Source of the DNA: AV80 sp035536995
Lineage (GTDB): Bacteria; Verrucomicrobiota; Verrucomicrobiia; Chthoniobacterales; UBA10450
Assembly (NCBI GenBank): GCA_035536995.1
Contig: DATLNB010000025.1
Coordinates: 11,505 to 75,504, forward strand
Length of the DNA: 64,000 bases
Direction: 5' to 3'
Shown here: positions 28,533 to 36,270 of the stretch, one piece after another
Position numbering within the stretch: the first letter of the stretch is position 1
Layout: the number at the start of each line of letters is the position of its first letter
Program-made: the position numbers and the translations under genes
Notes under the pieces: model-generated
Database searches by the model: none
What the model saw: the letters and a program-made list of their open reading frames with translations, nothing else
What the model was told of the DNA's origin: nothing

Positions 28533-30212
28533 ATGGACGAGACGGCTGGAAAGCTAACTTCGGGTGAGCCGCTGAGCGTTGAGAAGCTTCTCGAGTATCT
28601 GCCCGCGCTGAAAGAAGTTCCGGCGGCCCAGCTCGATCGTTACGCGAAAGGCGCGGCCGTTCTCCACCGTTACCGCAAAGGCCAGACGGTTTGCGTCGAG
28701 GGGGCATTCGGTTCGACCGCCTACTTCATCGTGTCGGGCACAGTCGAAATCTCGATCCAGAACCCGCTCGCCCATCTCCGGACCCGGCCGGCCGCCGGCT
28801 TTTTTGGGCGGAGCATGGCGCGGATGAAAAGTTTCCTGCTCGACGACAAGCAGGACCGCCGGGCTGAAGTGCACGAACGCAAATTCATCGGGATCGATGC
28901 AAACGTCGATTTGCCGATGCACAAGCCAATTGCTGAGCTCGGCCCGGGCGAGCTTTTTGGCGAAATGACCTGCCGAACTTTTCAGCCTCGCTCCGCAACC
29001 GTCATCGCGCGCGAGCCGTGTGTGATGGTGGAGCTGCTCCGCGTGATTCTCGATATGCTGGTTGGCACCCGCCAGGTCTCGGAAGCGTCCAAGGCCACCT
29101 CGAAAGTAAAGGCGCCTACCTTCAAGGGCACGTCGTTCAAGGCCCAGCTCGATGAAAAATATCGCCAGCGTTCGCTCGAGACCCATCTCCGGAGCGTGCC
29201 GCTCTTCGCCAGCGTCGGCGAAGAATTCCTTCATTACCTGAAAGAGAAGGTCGAGCTCGTTTCCTACAATCAGAACGAGGTCATCTGCAAGGAAGGCGAG
29301 GACGCGGATGCGTTTTACCTGATTCGCTCCGGCATGGTCCGCATCTCGCAATCGATGCCCGGGGGGGAAATGGTCCGCACGTATCTCAGCCGGGGCGAAT
29401 ACTTCGGTGAGATCGGGTTGCTTCGCTCGATCAAACGGATCGCGACCTGCACCGCGCTCGACGCAGTGGACGTCGTGAAAGTTCCCGGCGTCGAGTTCAA
29501 CCTGATGCTCGACAAGTTTCCCGGGGTCCGGGCCCAGCTCGAACCGGTGGCGGAGGCACGAATGGTCGCAACCCGGAGCCGGGTCGCGCCGGCCGGCCTC
29601 GATCTCGATGATTACCTGAACCAGGGGCTATTCGAGGCGCAGAATCTTCTCCTGATCGATCTCGACAACTGCACCCGCTGTGATGCCTGCGTCCAGGCTT
29701 GCGCGAAAGCGCACGATGGGATCTCGCGCCTTCTCCGCGACGGTTTGCGTTACGACCATTTCCTTGTCGCAACGGCCTGCCGTTCCTGCCGCGATCCGCT
29801 TTGCATGACGCAGTGCCCGGTCGGTTCGATTCGCCGGAAGGAAAACCTCGAGATCATCATCGAAGACTGGTGCATCGGCTGCGGAAAATGCGCGGAACTT
29901 TGTCCCTACGGCAACATCAACATGCATCCGCTCGAGGTGACGAAGGAAGTGAAGACGGAGATCAAATCGGAGAACCCAAACATTCCGCCGGCCGTGAAGG
30001 TCGAGAAGAAAAAGACGACGACTTACAAGGCGAACACGTGCGATCTCTGCACCCAATTGTCCGTCCCAAGCTGCGTTTACGCCTGCCCGCATGACGCCGC
30101 GAAGCGCGTCGATCCGCAGCGCTTCTTCGGCGACGCTCTCGAAGCCCAAAACCGCCTGCTCAAAGACCAATGGTCGCCCTCGCGCCGTTATGAGACGAGG
30201 CACACGCACTGA
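28533..30212 (+). CDS. Tandem cyclic-nucleotide-binding domains fused to a four-cluster ferredoxin
   Basis: 559 residues, soluble. Two CNB domains: about 40-185, with an unusual 60-residue insertion after ISIQNPLAH and cassette FGEMTCRTFQPRSAT; and about 215-335, with YFGEIGLLRSIKRIAT. Then a HybA/NrfC/DmsB-like ferredoxin with four Cys groups: CTRCDACVQAC (from about 380), CRSCRDPLCMTQCP, CIGCGKCAELCP, CDLCTQLSVPSCVYACP, enough for four 4Fe-4S clusters. The next genes encode a histidine-bearing membrane protein and a decaheme cytochrome. By inference it is the cytoplasmic electron-transfer subunit of a redox complex, gated by a cyclic nucleotide. Confidence 0.88.
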   Translation: MDETAGKLTSGEPLSVEKLLEYLPALKEVPAAQLDRYAKGAAVLHRYRKGQTVCVEGAFGSTAYFIVSGTVEISIQNPLAHLRTRPAAGFFGRSMARMKSFLLDDKQDRRAEVHERKFIGIDANVDLPMHKPIAELGPGELFGEMTCRTFQPRSATVIAREPCVMVELLRVILDMLVGTRQVSEASKATSKVKAPTFKGTSFKAQLDEKYRQRSLETHLRSVPLFASVGEEFLHYLKEKVELVSYNQNEVICKEGEDADAFYLIRSGMVRISQSMPGGEMVRTYLSRGEYFGEIGLLRSIKRIATCTALDAVDVVKVPGVEFNLMLDKFPGVRAQLEPVAEARMVATRSRVAPAGLDLDDYLNQGLFEAQNLLLIDLDNCTRCDACVQACAKAHDGISRLLRDGLRYDHFLVATACRSCRDPLCMTQCPVGSIRRKENLEIIIEDWCIGCGKCAELCPYGNINMHPLEVTKEVKTEIKSENPNIPPAVKVEKKKTTTYKANTCDLCTQLSVPSCVYACPHDAAKRVDPQRFFGDALEAQNRLLKDQWSPSRRYETRHTH

Positions 30213-30216
30213 CTCA

Positions 30217-30293
30217 TTGCAGATTGTAGATTGCAGATTGCAGATTGGCCCTGCTGCGGTGGATGCAATCTGCATTCTGCAATCTGCAATCTG
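30217..30293. repeat. Inverted repeat of CAGATTG units
   Basis: Left arm iterates CAGATTG and TAGATTG; right arm iterates CAATCTG. It lies between the ferredoxin gene and the membrane-subunit gene and can form a strong intercistronic hairpin. Confidence 0.82.
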
Positions 30294-30303
30294 AGATCCA
30301 CGC

Positions 30304-31737
30304 ATGCGGCTCAACAACTGGAAACATCTTCCCTGGTTTGTTTTCGTTGTCCTGGCCACGGTCGCGGCGAGCACTCTTTACCTCGGTAATTTTTATCCGG
30401 AGCGGTTGCCGTCCTGGCTTCGTTTGCCGCCGGCCCTCATCCAAACCCCAACCGAGCATCATACGGTTGGGGGCACTCCGCTCGGGCTTTGGTTTGGCGC
30501 GATCTCATTGGCGATTTTCGTTTTCGCCGCGCTGCTTAGTCTCCGAAAAAAGATTCCGCTTTGGCGAATCGGCACGGTCCAACGTTGGCTCCGAGCTCAT
30601 ATCTGGCTCACCTTTCTGACCATTCCGCTGATCCTTCTTCACAGCGGATTCCGGTTCGGGGGACCGATGACCACACTGCTCATGGCGCTTTACGCGGTCG
30701 TGATGGTGAGCGGCGTCTACGGCCTGTTTTTGCAGCATCTCATGCCGCGGCTCATGAAAGAACGGCTTCCCGCTGAGACGGTCTTCGAACAAATCCCGCA
30801 CATCCGTTCCCAGCTTGTCGCGGCCGCGGAAAAAATGCGGGACTCATTCAAACCCGCGCCGCCTGCGGCTGCGAAGAAACCCGATGCCGGCGCCCCGGCG
30901 CCAAGCCCGACGAAAAGCGCGACGTCCGAAGCTCCCGTCATGGCGTCAACAAAAGGAGAACTGAGTACGCCAGTCGCGCGCGCGAAATCAGCGACTGGTT
31001 CCGAGCCAATCGCGGCATCAGTCGTCGCGCCGGCCAACCCGGAAAAACCTGCAACGCCACCACCTCCATCCATGCCGAATGCCGCGGTCCCACCGGCGCC
31101 GCCGAAACCGGAAACAATCGGCACGCCGACGGCGCGCGTCCAAAGCGATCCACCGGGCGCCCCCGTTGCCCGCGCCGATGTCCCGGCTGGCGACCAAGCC
31201 GCCCCAACCCCAGCCGTGGCGCCGGCTGCTCCATCGCCGCCCGCGGAAAAAACGAACACCGTCGCTCCCGCGCCCGCGGTTACGTCAGCCTCAGCCAGTT
31301 CAGTTCCGGGGTCGCCGAAACCGGCAACTGCGCCTGTTCCTCCAAAACCGGCGACGCCCGCCGCTGCAAAACCGGCCGCTCCAAAACCAGTCGCAAAACC
31401 TGCGGCCCCGGCCGATCCGGCGTCCGAAGAAGCGCTGGTCGAATTCATCGACCGCCAGGTTCTGCCGTACCTCGAAGCGGGCGGAGGCGATCGGATGCGC
31501 CTGAACAATCGGCGGTTCGCCGAGGACACGTTCCGCTTTGCGAAATTACGGGTCGCGGAAGGATACCGGAGCCGCGTGGACGAGATCGAGGCCTGGTGCG
31601 ACGAGCGCCGAATGCTCGACCTCCAGGTGCGCCTGCATCACTGGCTCCACGGCTGGCTCTTCGTCCATGTCCCGTTCTCGTTCCTCCTTTTACTGCTCAC
31701 GATCTGGCACGCCTTCGTAACCCTCTTCTACTATTGA
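30304..31737 (+). CDS. Membrane protein with paired histidines and long Pro/Ala linker
   Basis: 477 residues, no named family recognised. Helices at about 10-28, 60-80, 98-115, 122-145 and 452-476. A Pro/Ala/Lys-rich low-complexity stretch (about 178-400) separates the fourth and fifth helices. His99/His113 in one helix and His455/His469 in the last helix have the same 14-residue spacing, a pattern seen for bis-His b-type heme in ferric-reductase or cytochrome b-like proteins. Set between a ferredoxin gene and a decaheme cytochrome gene, it is the likely quinone- or membrane-side link. Heme binding is inference. Confidence 0.7.
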   Translation: MRLNNWKHLPWFVFVVLATVAASTLYLGNFYPERLPSWLRLPPALIQTPTEHHTVGGTPLGLWFGAISLAIFVFAALLSLRKKIPLWRIGTVQRWLRAHIWLTFLTIPLILLHSGFRFGGPMTTLLMALYAVVMVSGVYGLFLQHLMPRLMKERLPAETVFEQIPHIRSQLVAAAEKMRDSFKPAPPAAAKKPDAGAPAPSPTKSATSEAPVMASTKGELSTPVARAKSATGSEPIAASVVAPANPEKPATPPPPSMPNAAVPPAPPKPETIGTPTARVQSDPPGAPVARADVPAGDQAAPTPAVAPAAPSPPAEKTNTVAPAPAVTSASASSVPGSPKPATAPVPPKPATPAAAKPAAPKPVAKPAAPADPASEEALVEFIDRQVLPYLEAGGGDRMRLNNRRFAEDTFRFAKLRVAEGYRSRVDEIEAWCDERRMLDLQVRLHHWLHGWLFVHVPFSFLLLLLTIWHAFVTLFYY

Positions 31738-31787
31738 TGAGCGCGTTCCCTTCCTTCGTAATCGTGGAACTGCCAACACCCTAAGCG

Positions 31788-33287
31788 ATGGCGGCCCCGA
31801 GCAGAACGCAGAAGCAGATCGCCGAGCGTTACAAGGGCAACCTCGGTTATTACAAACGGAAGCACCCGTGGCGGGTCGCGCGTTTCTGCGCCAGCTTCAT
31901 CGCGATCGTGGGGGGCGTGATCGGGATCCCTGTTTATCAAAAGCTGATCCTTCAGGAAAAGGTCAGCGAAGAATTTTTTAGCTCAGGCAGGATCTCGAGT
32001 CACCACGCGAAGTTCGAACAGGACTGCGCCCAGTGCCACGATCGCACCGCTGCTTTCGGGAACGACCTGACGCTGGCCAAGTTCAGCAGCGTGATTAAAG
32101 ACCGTTTCCAGCACGGGATCGATTTCAGCGCGATCGATCGGAAATGCCAGGATTGCCACGAGCAGCATCCGCCCCTCGGGACCGTCAAAAAATACGATCT
32201 CCACGAGCCGAACGTGGTCGATAACCGTTCCTGCTCGGTTTGCCATCAGGAACACCTTGGTCCGGGGGCGATGAAACCGGTGGCCGATTCCCAATGCGCC
32301 GCGTGTCATAACGATCGCGGGATCATGGAGGCGTCGGCGAAAAAAGGGGCAACGTTACCACCCGCTGTTTTTCATCTACGGCCGCATCCGCCTCAACAGG
32401 TTGTCCTTGAAATGCCGAGGCCGTCCCGCGGTTACACTCAGGTCTTCTCGTCGTTTGAGCGCGACCATCCCGAATTTCAACTGATCCGGCAGAAGGCGCG
32501 CGATCCTGATGTGTTGCGCTTCAATCATCAGCGCCATTTCGCTAACGACATTCCACCGGTGAACGGTCGAAAGCTTGATTGCAATTATTGCCATAAGCCC
32601 GAGCCCAGCGGCCGGTTTTATCAGCGGGTCAATTTCGATGCGAACTGCCAGGCCTGCCACGCGCTCCAGTTCGATGCCAGGAATCCCGACCTTCGTATCC
32701 CGCACGGCGACGTCGGCCTGGTCCGCAATTTTCTCAGGACGTTGCCGGCCCAGTACGGCGATTACGCGCGGCTGAAACGCCGCATCACGCGCGACAGCGA
32801 TATTCAGAACTTCGTCACCCAGCAGGTCCGCCAATTACAGGAACAATTTCGGTCCGGCGAAGAACTCGAGCGCGCGGTCTTTTTCACGACCGATCCTTAC
32901 AAGCCGCAGCGCAACATGACGGCAGCCGTGCGCGCAAATTTTGCCGGGTGCGCTTTTTGCCACGAGCTGAAAACCGCGGCGGGCGGCGCGCCGGTTGTGA
33001 CGAAACCGATCCTGATCGACCGCTGGATGCCGCAGGCGCATTTCAATCACGCCAAGCATACAAGCGTGAAGTGCGACGATTGCCATCGCGCAGGCCAGAG
33101 CCGGGAAACGTCCGACGCGTTGATGCCGGCAAAAGCGAACTGTCTCGTTTGCCACCGCTCCGCGCAGAAGGTCGCGTCCGATTGCATCACCTGCCACACC
33201 TATCACGCGCCCGGACAGCGGGTGAAGGTGGAGGTTCAAGCCAACGCGCCGGGCGCGTTCAAGCAGATGCTCTTGAGCACCCGTTAG
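31788..33287 (+). CDS. Membrane-anchored decaheme c-type cytochrome
   Basis: 499 residues. One N-terminal helix (about 34-52) anchors it with the rest outside. Ten CXXCH heme sites start at Cys80, 120, 149, 170, 265, 287, 388, 429, 452 and 466, in groups 4 + 2 + 4. Many extra His (HHAKFEQDC, FNHQRHF, HFNHAKH) are placed before heme motifs as in cytochrome c3-like folds. It would carry electrons through the periplasm. It closes the redox module; no catalytic subunit is adjacent, so the terminal donor or acceptor is unknown. Confidence 0.92.
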   Translation: MAAPSRTQKQIAERYKGNLGYYKRKHPWRVARFCASFIAIVGGVIGIPVYQKLILQEKVSEEFFSSGRISSHHAKFEQDCAQCHDRTAAFGNDLTLAKFSSVIKDRFQHGIDFSAIDRKCQDCHEQHPPLGTVKKYDLHEPNVVDNRSCSVCHQEHLGPGAMKPVADSQCAACHNDRGIMEASAKKGATLPPAVFHLRPHPPQQVVLEMPRPSRGYTQVFSSFERDHPEFQLIRQKARDPDVLRFNHQRHFANDIPPVNGRKLDCNYCHKPEPSGRFYQRVNFDANCQACHALQFDARNPDLRIPHGDVGLVRNFLRTLPAQYGDYARLKRRITRDSDIQNFVTQQVRQLQEQFRSGEELERAVFFTTDPYKPQRNMTAAVRANFAGCAFCHELKTAAGGAPVVTKPILIDRWMPQAHFNHAKHTSVKCDDCHRAGQSRETSDALMPAKANCLVCHRSAQKVASDCITCHTYHAPGQRVKVEVQANAPGAFKQMLLSTR

Positions 33288-33391
33288 ACAGGGCTCGCCT
33301 GTCGTCACAATAAGTAACCGGCGAGCACTCGCGCCCCGTTACAAACTTGCCGCTTCCGGTGGCGGTCCATTTTCGGCAAAGTCCCCCTGAA

Positions 33392-34138
33392 TTGAGCACG
33401 GCGAGCAGAGATGAGGAGATCGCTTCGGCCCTTCCGGCAGATCTCGATGCCCTTCCGCGGCTCGATGGGTTTCGCCTTCGCGGGATCGAGATGACGCGGT
33501 TGGAGACATTCATCGACGCTGCGTTCGCCTTCTCCGTAACAATGATGGTCATCGCGGCGGAGCGCGTCCCCGACGAAATCAGCGGACTGCTGGCGGCGTT
33601 CAAGCACGTCCCCGCATTTCTCGCCAGCGTGGTGGTGCTGGGAATTTTCTGGCGGGGTCACTGGCTATGGAGCCGGCGCTATGGCCTCGAAGATGGCGTC
33701 TCCAGTTTCATCAGCTGGGCCCTGCTGGCCACGATCCTGATCTATATCTACCCGCTCAAAGCGATCTTCGGCTCGATGTTTCACCTGTTGAGCAACGGTC
33801 TCCTCGGCCAACCCCTCGGCGTTCGCACCACCCTGCAGGCACGCGCGATCTTTTCAATTTATGCGGCTGGGTTCATTGCCATCGCCCTCGAGATTTTGCT
33901 GCTTCACTGGCGTGCATGGCAATTGCGCGTTCCCTTGCGCCTGAACGCGAGGGAAGAGCGACTGACCCGGAGCGAGATTTTTGGCTGGGGCATCCCGCTT
34001 ACCGTCGGCATGGCTGCGCTGGTCCTGGCCCTGGCCGCACCGAGCAGATACATCTCGTGGAGCGGGTGGATATACTTTTCGATGGCGATCCTCGTGCCGG
34101 TCCGCAAGTGGTGGGATCGGCGCCGCCACGGCCAATGA
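33392..34138 (+). CDS. TMEM175-family (DUF1211) membrane protein, potassium channel-like
   Basis: About 248 residues from a TTG at 33392; an ATG at 33491 and a TTG at 33347 are alternatives, so the start is uncertain. Six predicted helices. The first carries RLETFIDAAFAFSVT, the counterpart of the RxxxFSD motif of TMEM175 channels, followed by FWRGHWLWSRRYG. Bacterial members conduct K+. The stop overlaps the next start (ATGA), so it is coupled to the CPBP protease gene. Confidence 0.78.
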   Translation: MSTASRDEEIASALPADLDALPRLDGFRLRGIEMTRLETFIDAAFAFSVTMMVIAAERVPDEISGLLAAFKHVPAFLASVVVLGIFWRGHWLWSRRYGLEDGVSSFISWALLATILIYIYPLKAIFGSMFHLLSNGLLGQPLGVRTTLQARAIFSIYAAGFIAIALEILLLHWRAWQLRVPLRLNAREERLTRSEIFGWGIPLTVGMAALVLALAAPSRYISWSGWIYFSMAILVPVRKWWDRRRHGQ

Positions 34139-35088
34139 AGACGCTGCGCCAACTTTTTGGAAATGGCTGGGCGCTATTAGGGATCGCGGCCTACGTCGTG
34201 AGCCTCGCGCTGCTTTGGCGGAATAACACTTTCAGCCGCGAAGACGCGATTGCGGAGCTGATCATCTTTGGTTTCGGGTTTCCCGTCGTCGCCTGGCTGA
34301 CCACGCTTCGGGCGCGGCCATTGTCGTTGGATGTCCGGCGCAGCGGCCTCGAAATGGCGGTGCTCGCGCTCTGTCTCGTCGTCGTGGCGCTGTATCTGAT
34401 CTGGGGCACAGCGTGGTCGAATGCCCTCGTGCCGGCGAGCTGGATCGCTTCTCCTCGTATCAAGTTCTTCGTGGTTCTCATTCGCAAGCTGCTCGTCTTC
34501 GTCGTGCTCCCCTTGGTTCTCTACCGATTCATCTTCGGCTATCGCTGGCGCGACTTCGGTCTCCAGTGGCAGGGATTGCGCGCGCTCGGCGGCAATCATC
34601 TCCTGGTTGTTCTGGCCCTGAGCGCGGCGATCCTGATTTTCCAATACTTTCTCGGCGGCGGGGCCGCTCCGGTCCGCCGCGGCGAATTCGGCGCCGGCCA
34701 GCTGGCGATTGCGCTGCCGCTCTGCTTTGCCTGGCTGTTCGTTGAAGCCGGGCTGGTGGAAGAATTCTTCTTTCGCGCGGTCGTCCAGACACGCTGCGCG
34801 GCATGGTTCAAATCCGAAGTGTCGGGCGTCGCGTTAATGGCGCTTCTCTTCGGGCTCGCCCACGCGCCGGGATTTATTTTGCGCAATGCAGGGCTCGAGG
34901 AGGCGATCGGTCCCAACCCGTCGGTCGCTGATTCGATCGCATATGCGATCGTTGTGTTGTCGCTCGGCGGGATTTTCTTCGGCATCGTTTGGGCGCAAAC
35001 GAAGAACCTTTTTGCCGTGATGTTTATTCATGCGGCGACAGACTTATTGCCGAACGTGAAGCAGTTCATTCAAACCTGGGGAATCTAA
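34135..35088 (+). CDS. CPBP-family intramembrane metalloprotease
   Basis: 317 residues, about eight helices. CPBP (Abi) motifs: EEFFFRAVVQ (motif 1, paired Glu and Arg), FGLAHAPG (motif 2 His) and FIHAATDL (motif 3 His/Asp). Relatives cut substrates in the membrane, as in Rce1-type processing or bacteriocin self-immunity. The start ATGA overlaps the TMEM175 stop. The substrate is unknown. A second CPBP gene lies at 60759. Confidence 0.88.
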   Translation: MKTLRQLFGNGWALLGIAAYVVSLALLWRNNTFSREDAIAELIIFGFGFPVVAWLTTLRARPLSLDVRRSGLEMAVLALCLVVVALYLIWGTAWSNALVPASWIASPRIKFFVVLIRKLLVFVVLPLVLYRFIFGYRWRDFGLQWQGLRALGGNHLLVVLALSAAILIFQYFLGGGAAPVRRGEFGAGQLAIALPLCFAWLFVEAGLVEEFFFRAVVQTRCAAWFKSEVSGVALMALLFGLAHAPGFILRNAGLEEAIGPNPSVADSIAYAIVVLSLGGIFFGIVWAQTKNLFAVMFIHAATDLLPNVKQFIQTWGI

Positions 35089-35096
35089 CAAAACGG

Positions 35097-35693
35097 ATGT
35101 TGGCGGAACGAGCATTGGCGATTCTGCACGAATGGGTGCAGTCGGAGAGTTTGCGGAGGCATTGTTATGCCGTGGCGGATTCGATGAAACATTTCGCGCG
35201 GACGACAAACGCTGACGCCGACCTTTGGGAGGCGGTCGGGCTCTTACACGACATGGATTACGAGCGCCATCCGAACCAGGAGCAAAGCCCGGCGGATGGC
35301 CATCCCTTTGTCGGTGTCGCCTGGCTGCGCGAGCATGCTTGGAGCGAAGAGGTGTGCCGCGCGATTCTTTCCCACGCGGATTACGCGAATGTTTCGCGCG
35401 AGACGCCGTTGGAAAAGACGCTTTATGCCGTGGATGAATTGAGCGGCTTCGTCATGGCCGTGGCCCGGGTGCGGCCATCGAAAAGCGTGCATGAGGTCGA
35501 TGTGGCTTCGGTTAAAAAGAAGATGAAGGACAAGGCATTCGCGCGGGCTGTGAACCGGGATGACATCGCCCGCGGGGCCGCGGAACTCGGCATGCCGTTG
35601 GAAGAAGTAATAGGGGGCGTGATCACAGCATTAGAGGGAGACGCCGAGAGGCTTGGCCTGGCGGGCGAGCGCCGGCCCGAGCCGGAGGCCTGA
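35097..35693 (+). CDS. HD-domain phosphohydrolase (HDIG type)
   Basis: 198 residues from the ATG at 35097. HD-fold ligands: His22 in LRRHCYAV, His-Asp in LLHDMDYE, His in HPFVGV and LSHADYA. This matches small HDIG-type hydrolases acting on nucleotides or phosphate esters. It follows the CPBP gene by 8 bp, so it is probably co-transcribed. The substrate cannot be assigned. Confidence 0.85.
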   Translation: MLAERALAILHEWVQSESLRRHCYAVADSMKHFARTTNADADLWEAVGLLHDMDYERHPNQEQSPADGHPFVGVAWLREHAWSEEVCRAILSHADYANVSRETPLEKTLYAVDELSGFVMAVARVRPSKSVHEVDVASVKKKMKDKAFARAVNRDDIARGAAELGMPLEEVIGGVITALEGDAERLGLAGERRPEPEA

Positions 35694-35721
35694 GGTGGGA
35701 AGTCAGAAGTCGGAAGTTGCG

Positions 35722-36147
35722 ATGATCACGACTCGCGAATTCGTCATTGAGGATTACGACGGGGCCTTTGCGGTCTGGAGCGGAGAAGAAGGGATTGAGA
35801 TCTGCGAGGGCGATTCGAGGGAAGAGATCGCGGAGTATCTGGCGCGCAATCCCGGCTTAAGCCGCGTGGCGGAAGATAACGGGGAAATCATTGGCGCAGT
35901 CCTATGCGGGCACGATGGGCGACGCGGGTGGATTTATCATCTCGCGGTTGCGAAAAACCATCGGGGCAAAGGGGCTGCGAAGTTGTTGATCGGCGATTGC
36001 ATCCGCGGCCTGGCGAAGACTGGATTGAAGCGCGCTATCATCCTGGTGGCAGGCGATAACCCGATAGGACGCGAGTTCTGGCTGCGCAACGGCTGGGAGC
36101 TGATCGACGGCGCAGTCCCGATGGGCAAGGATCTCCCTCTTCTGTAG
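35722..36147 (+). CDS. GNAT-family N-acetyltransferase
   Basis: 141 residues from the ATG at 35722. GNAT fold with the acetyl-CoA loop at HLAVAKNHRGKGAAK (Q/RxxGxG/A form) and the C-terminal LVAGDNPIGREFWLRNGW motif common to small GNATs. The 28-bp gap from the HD gene includes an AGTCAGAAGTCGGAAGT repeat. The last codons CTT CTG TAG are the first bases of a family A repeat. Substrate unknown. Confidence 0.88.
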   Translation: MITTREFVIEDYDGAFAVWSGEEGIEICEGDSREEIAEYLARNPGLSRVAEDNGEIIGAVLCGHDGRRGWIYHLAVAKNHRGKGAAKLLIGDCIRGLAKTGLKRAIILVAGDNPIGREFWLRNGWELIDGAVPMGKDLPLL

Positions 36148-36259
36148 CCGCGTCGCTGTGCGACGCGAAAAAGTTTTCGCCGCAACCCGCCGCGTCCCTG
36201 TGCGACGCGAAAACTTTTCTCCGCAACCCACCGCGTCGCCCACAGGGCGACGGCTACAG
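36139..36259. repeat. Family A-like REP block (CTGTAGCCGCGTCGCTGTGC variant)
   Basis: CTTCTGTAGCCG, two GTCGCTGTGCGAC or GTCCCTGTGCGAC stems with AAAAGTTTTC and AAAACTTTTC between them, ending GTCGCCCACAGGGCGACGGC then TACAG. It provides the TAG stop of the GNAT gene and separates it from the convergent Tricorn gene. Confidence 0.85.
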
Positions 36260-36270
36260 CAGGAACTGTC

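Noticed and set aside
33347..33391. TTG at 33347 as start of the TMEM175-like gene
   Set aside because: No ribosome-binding site and no family homology in this stretch; 33392 or 33491 are at least as likely, so the start is reported as uncertain.
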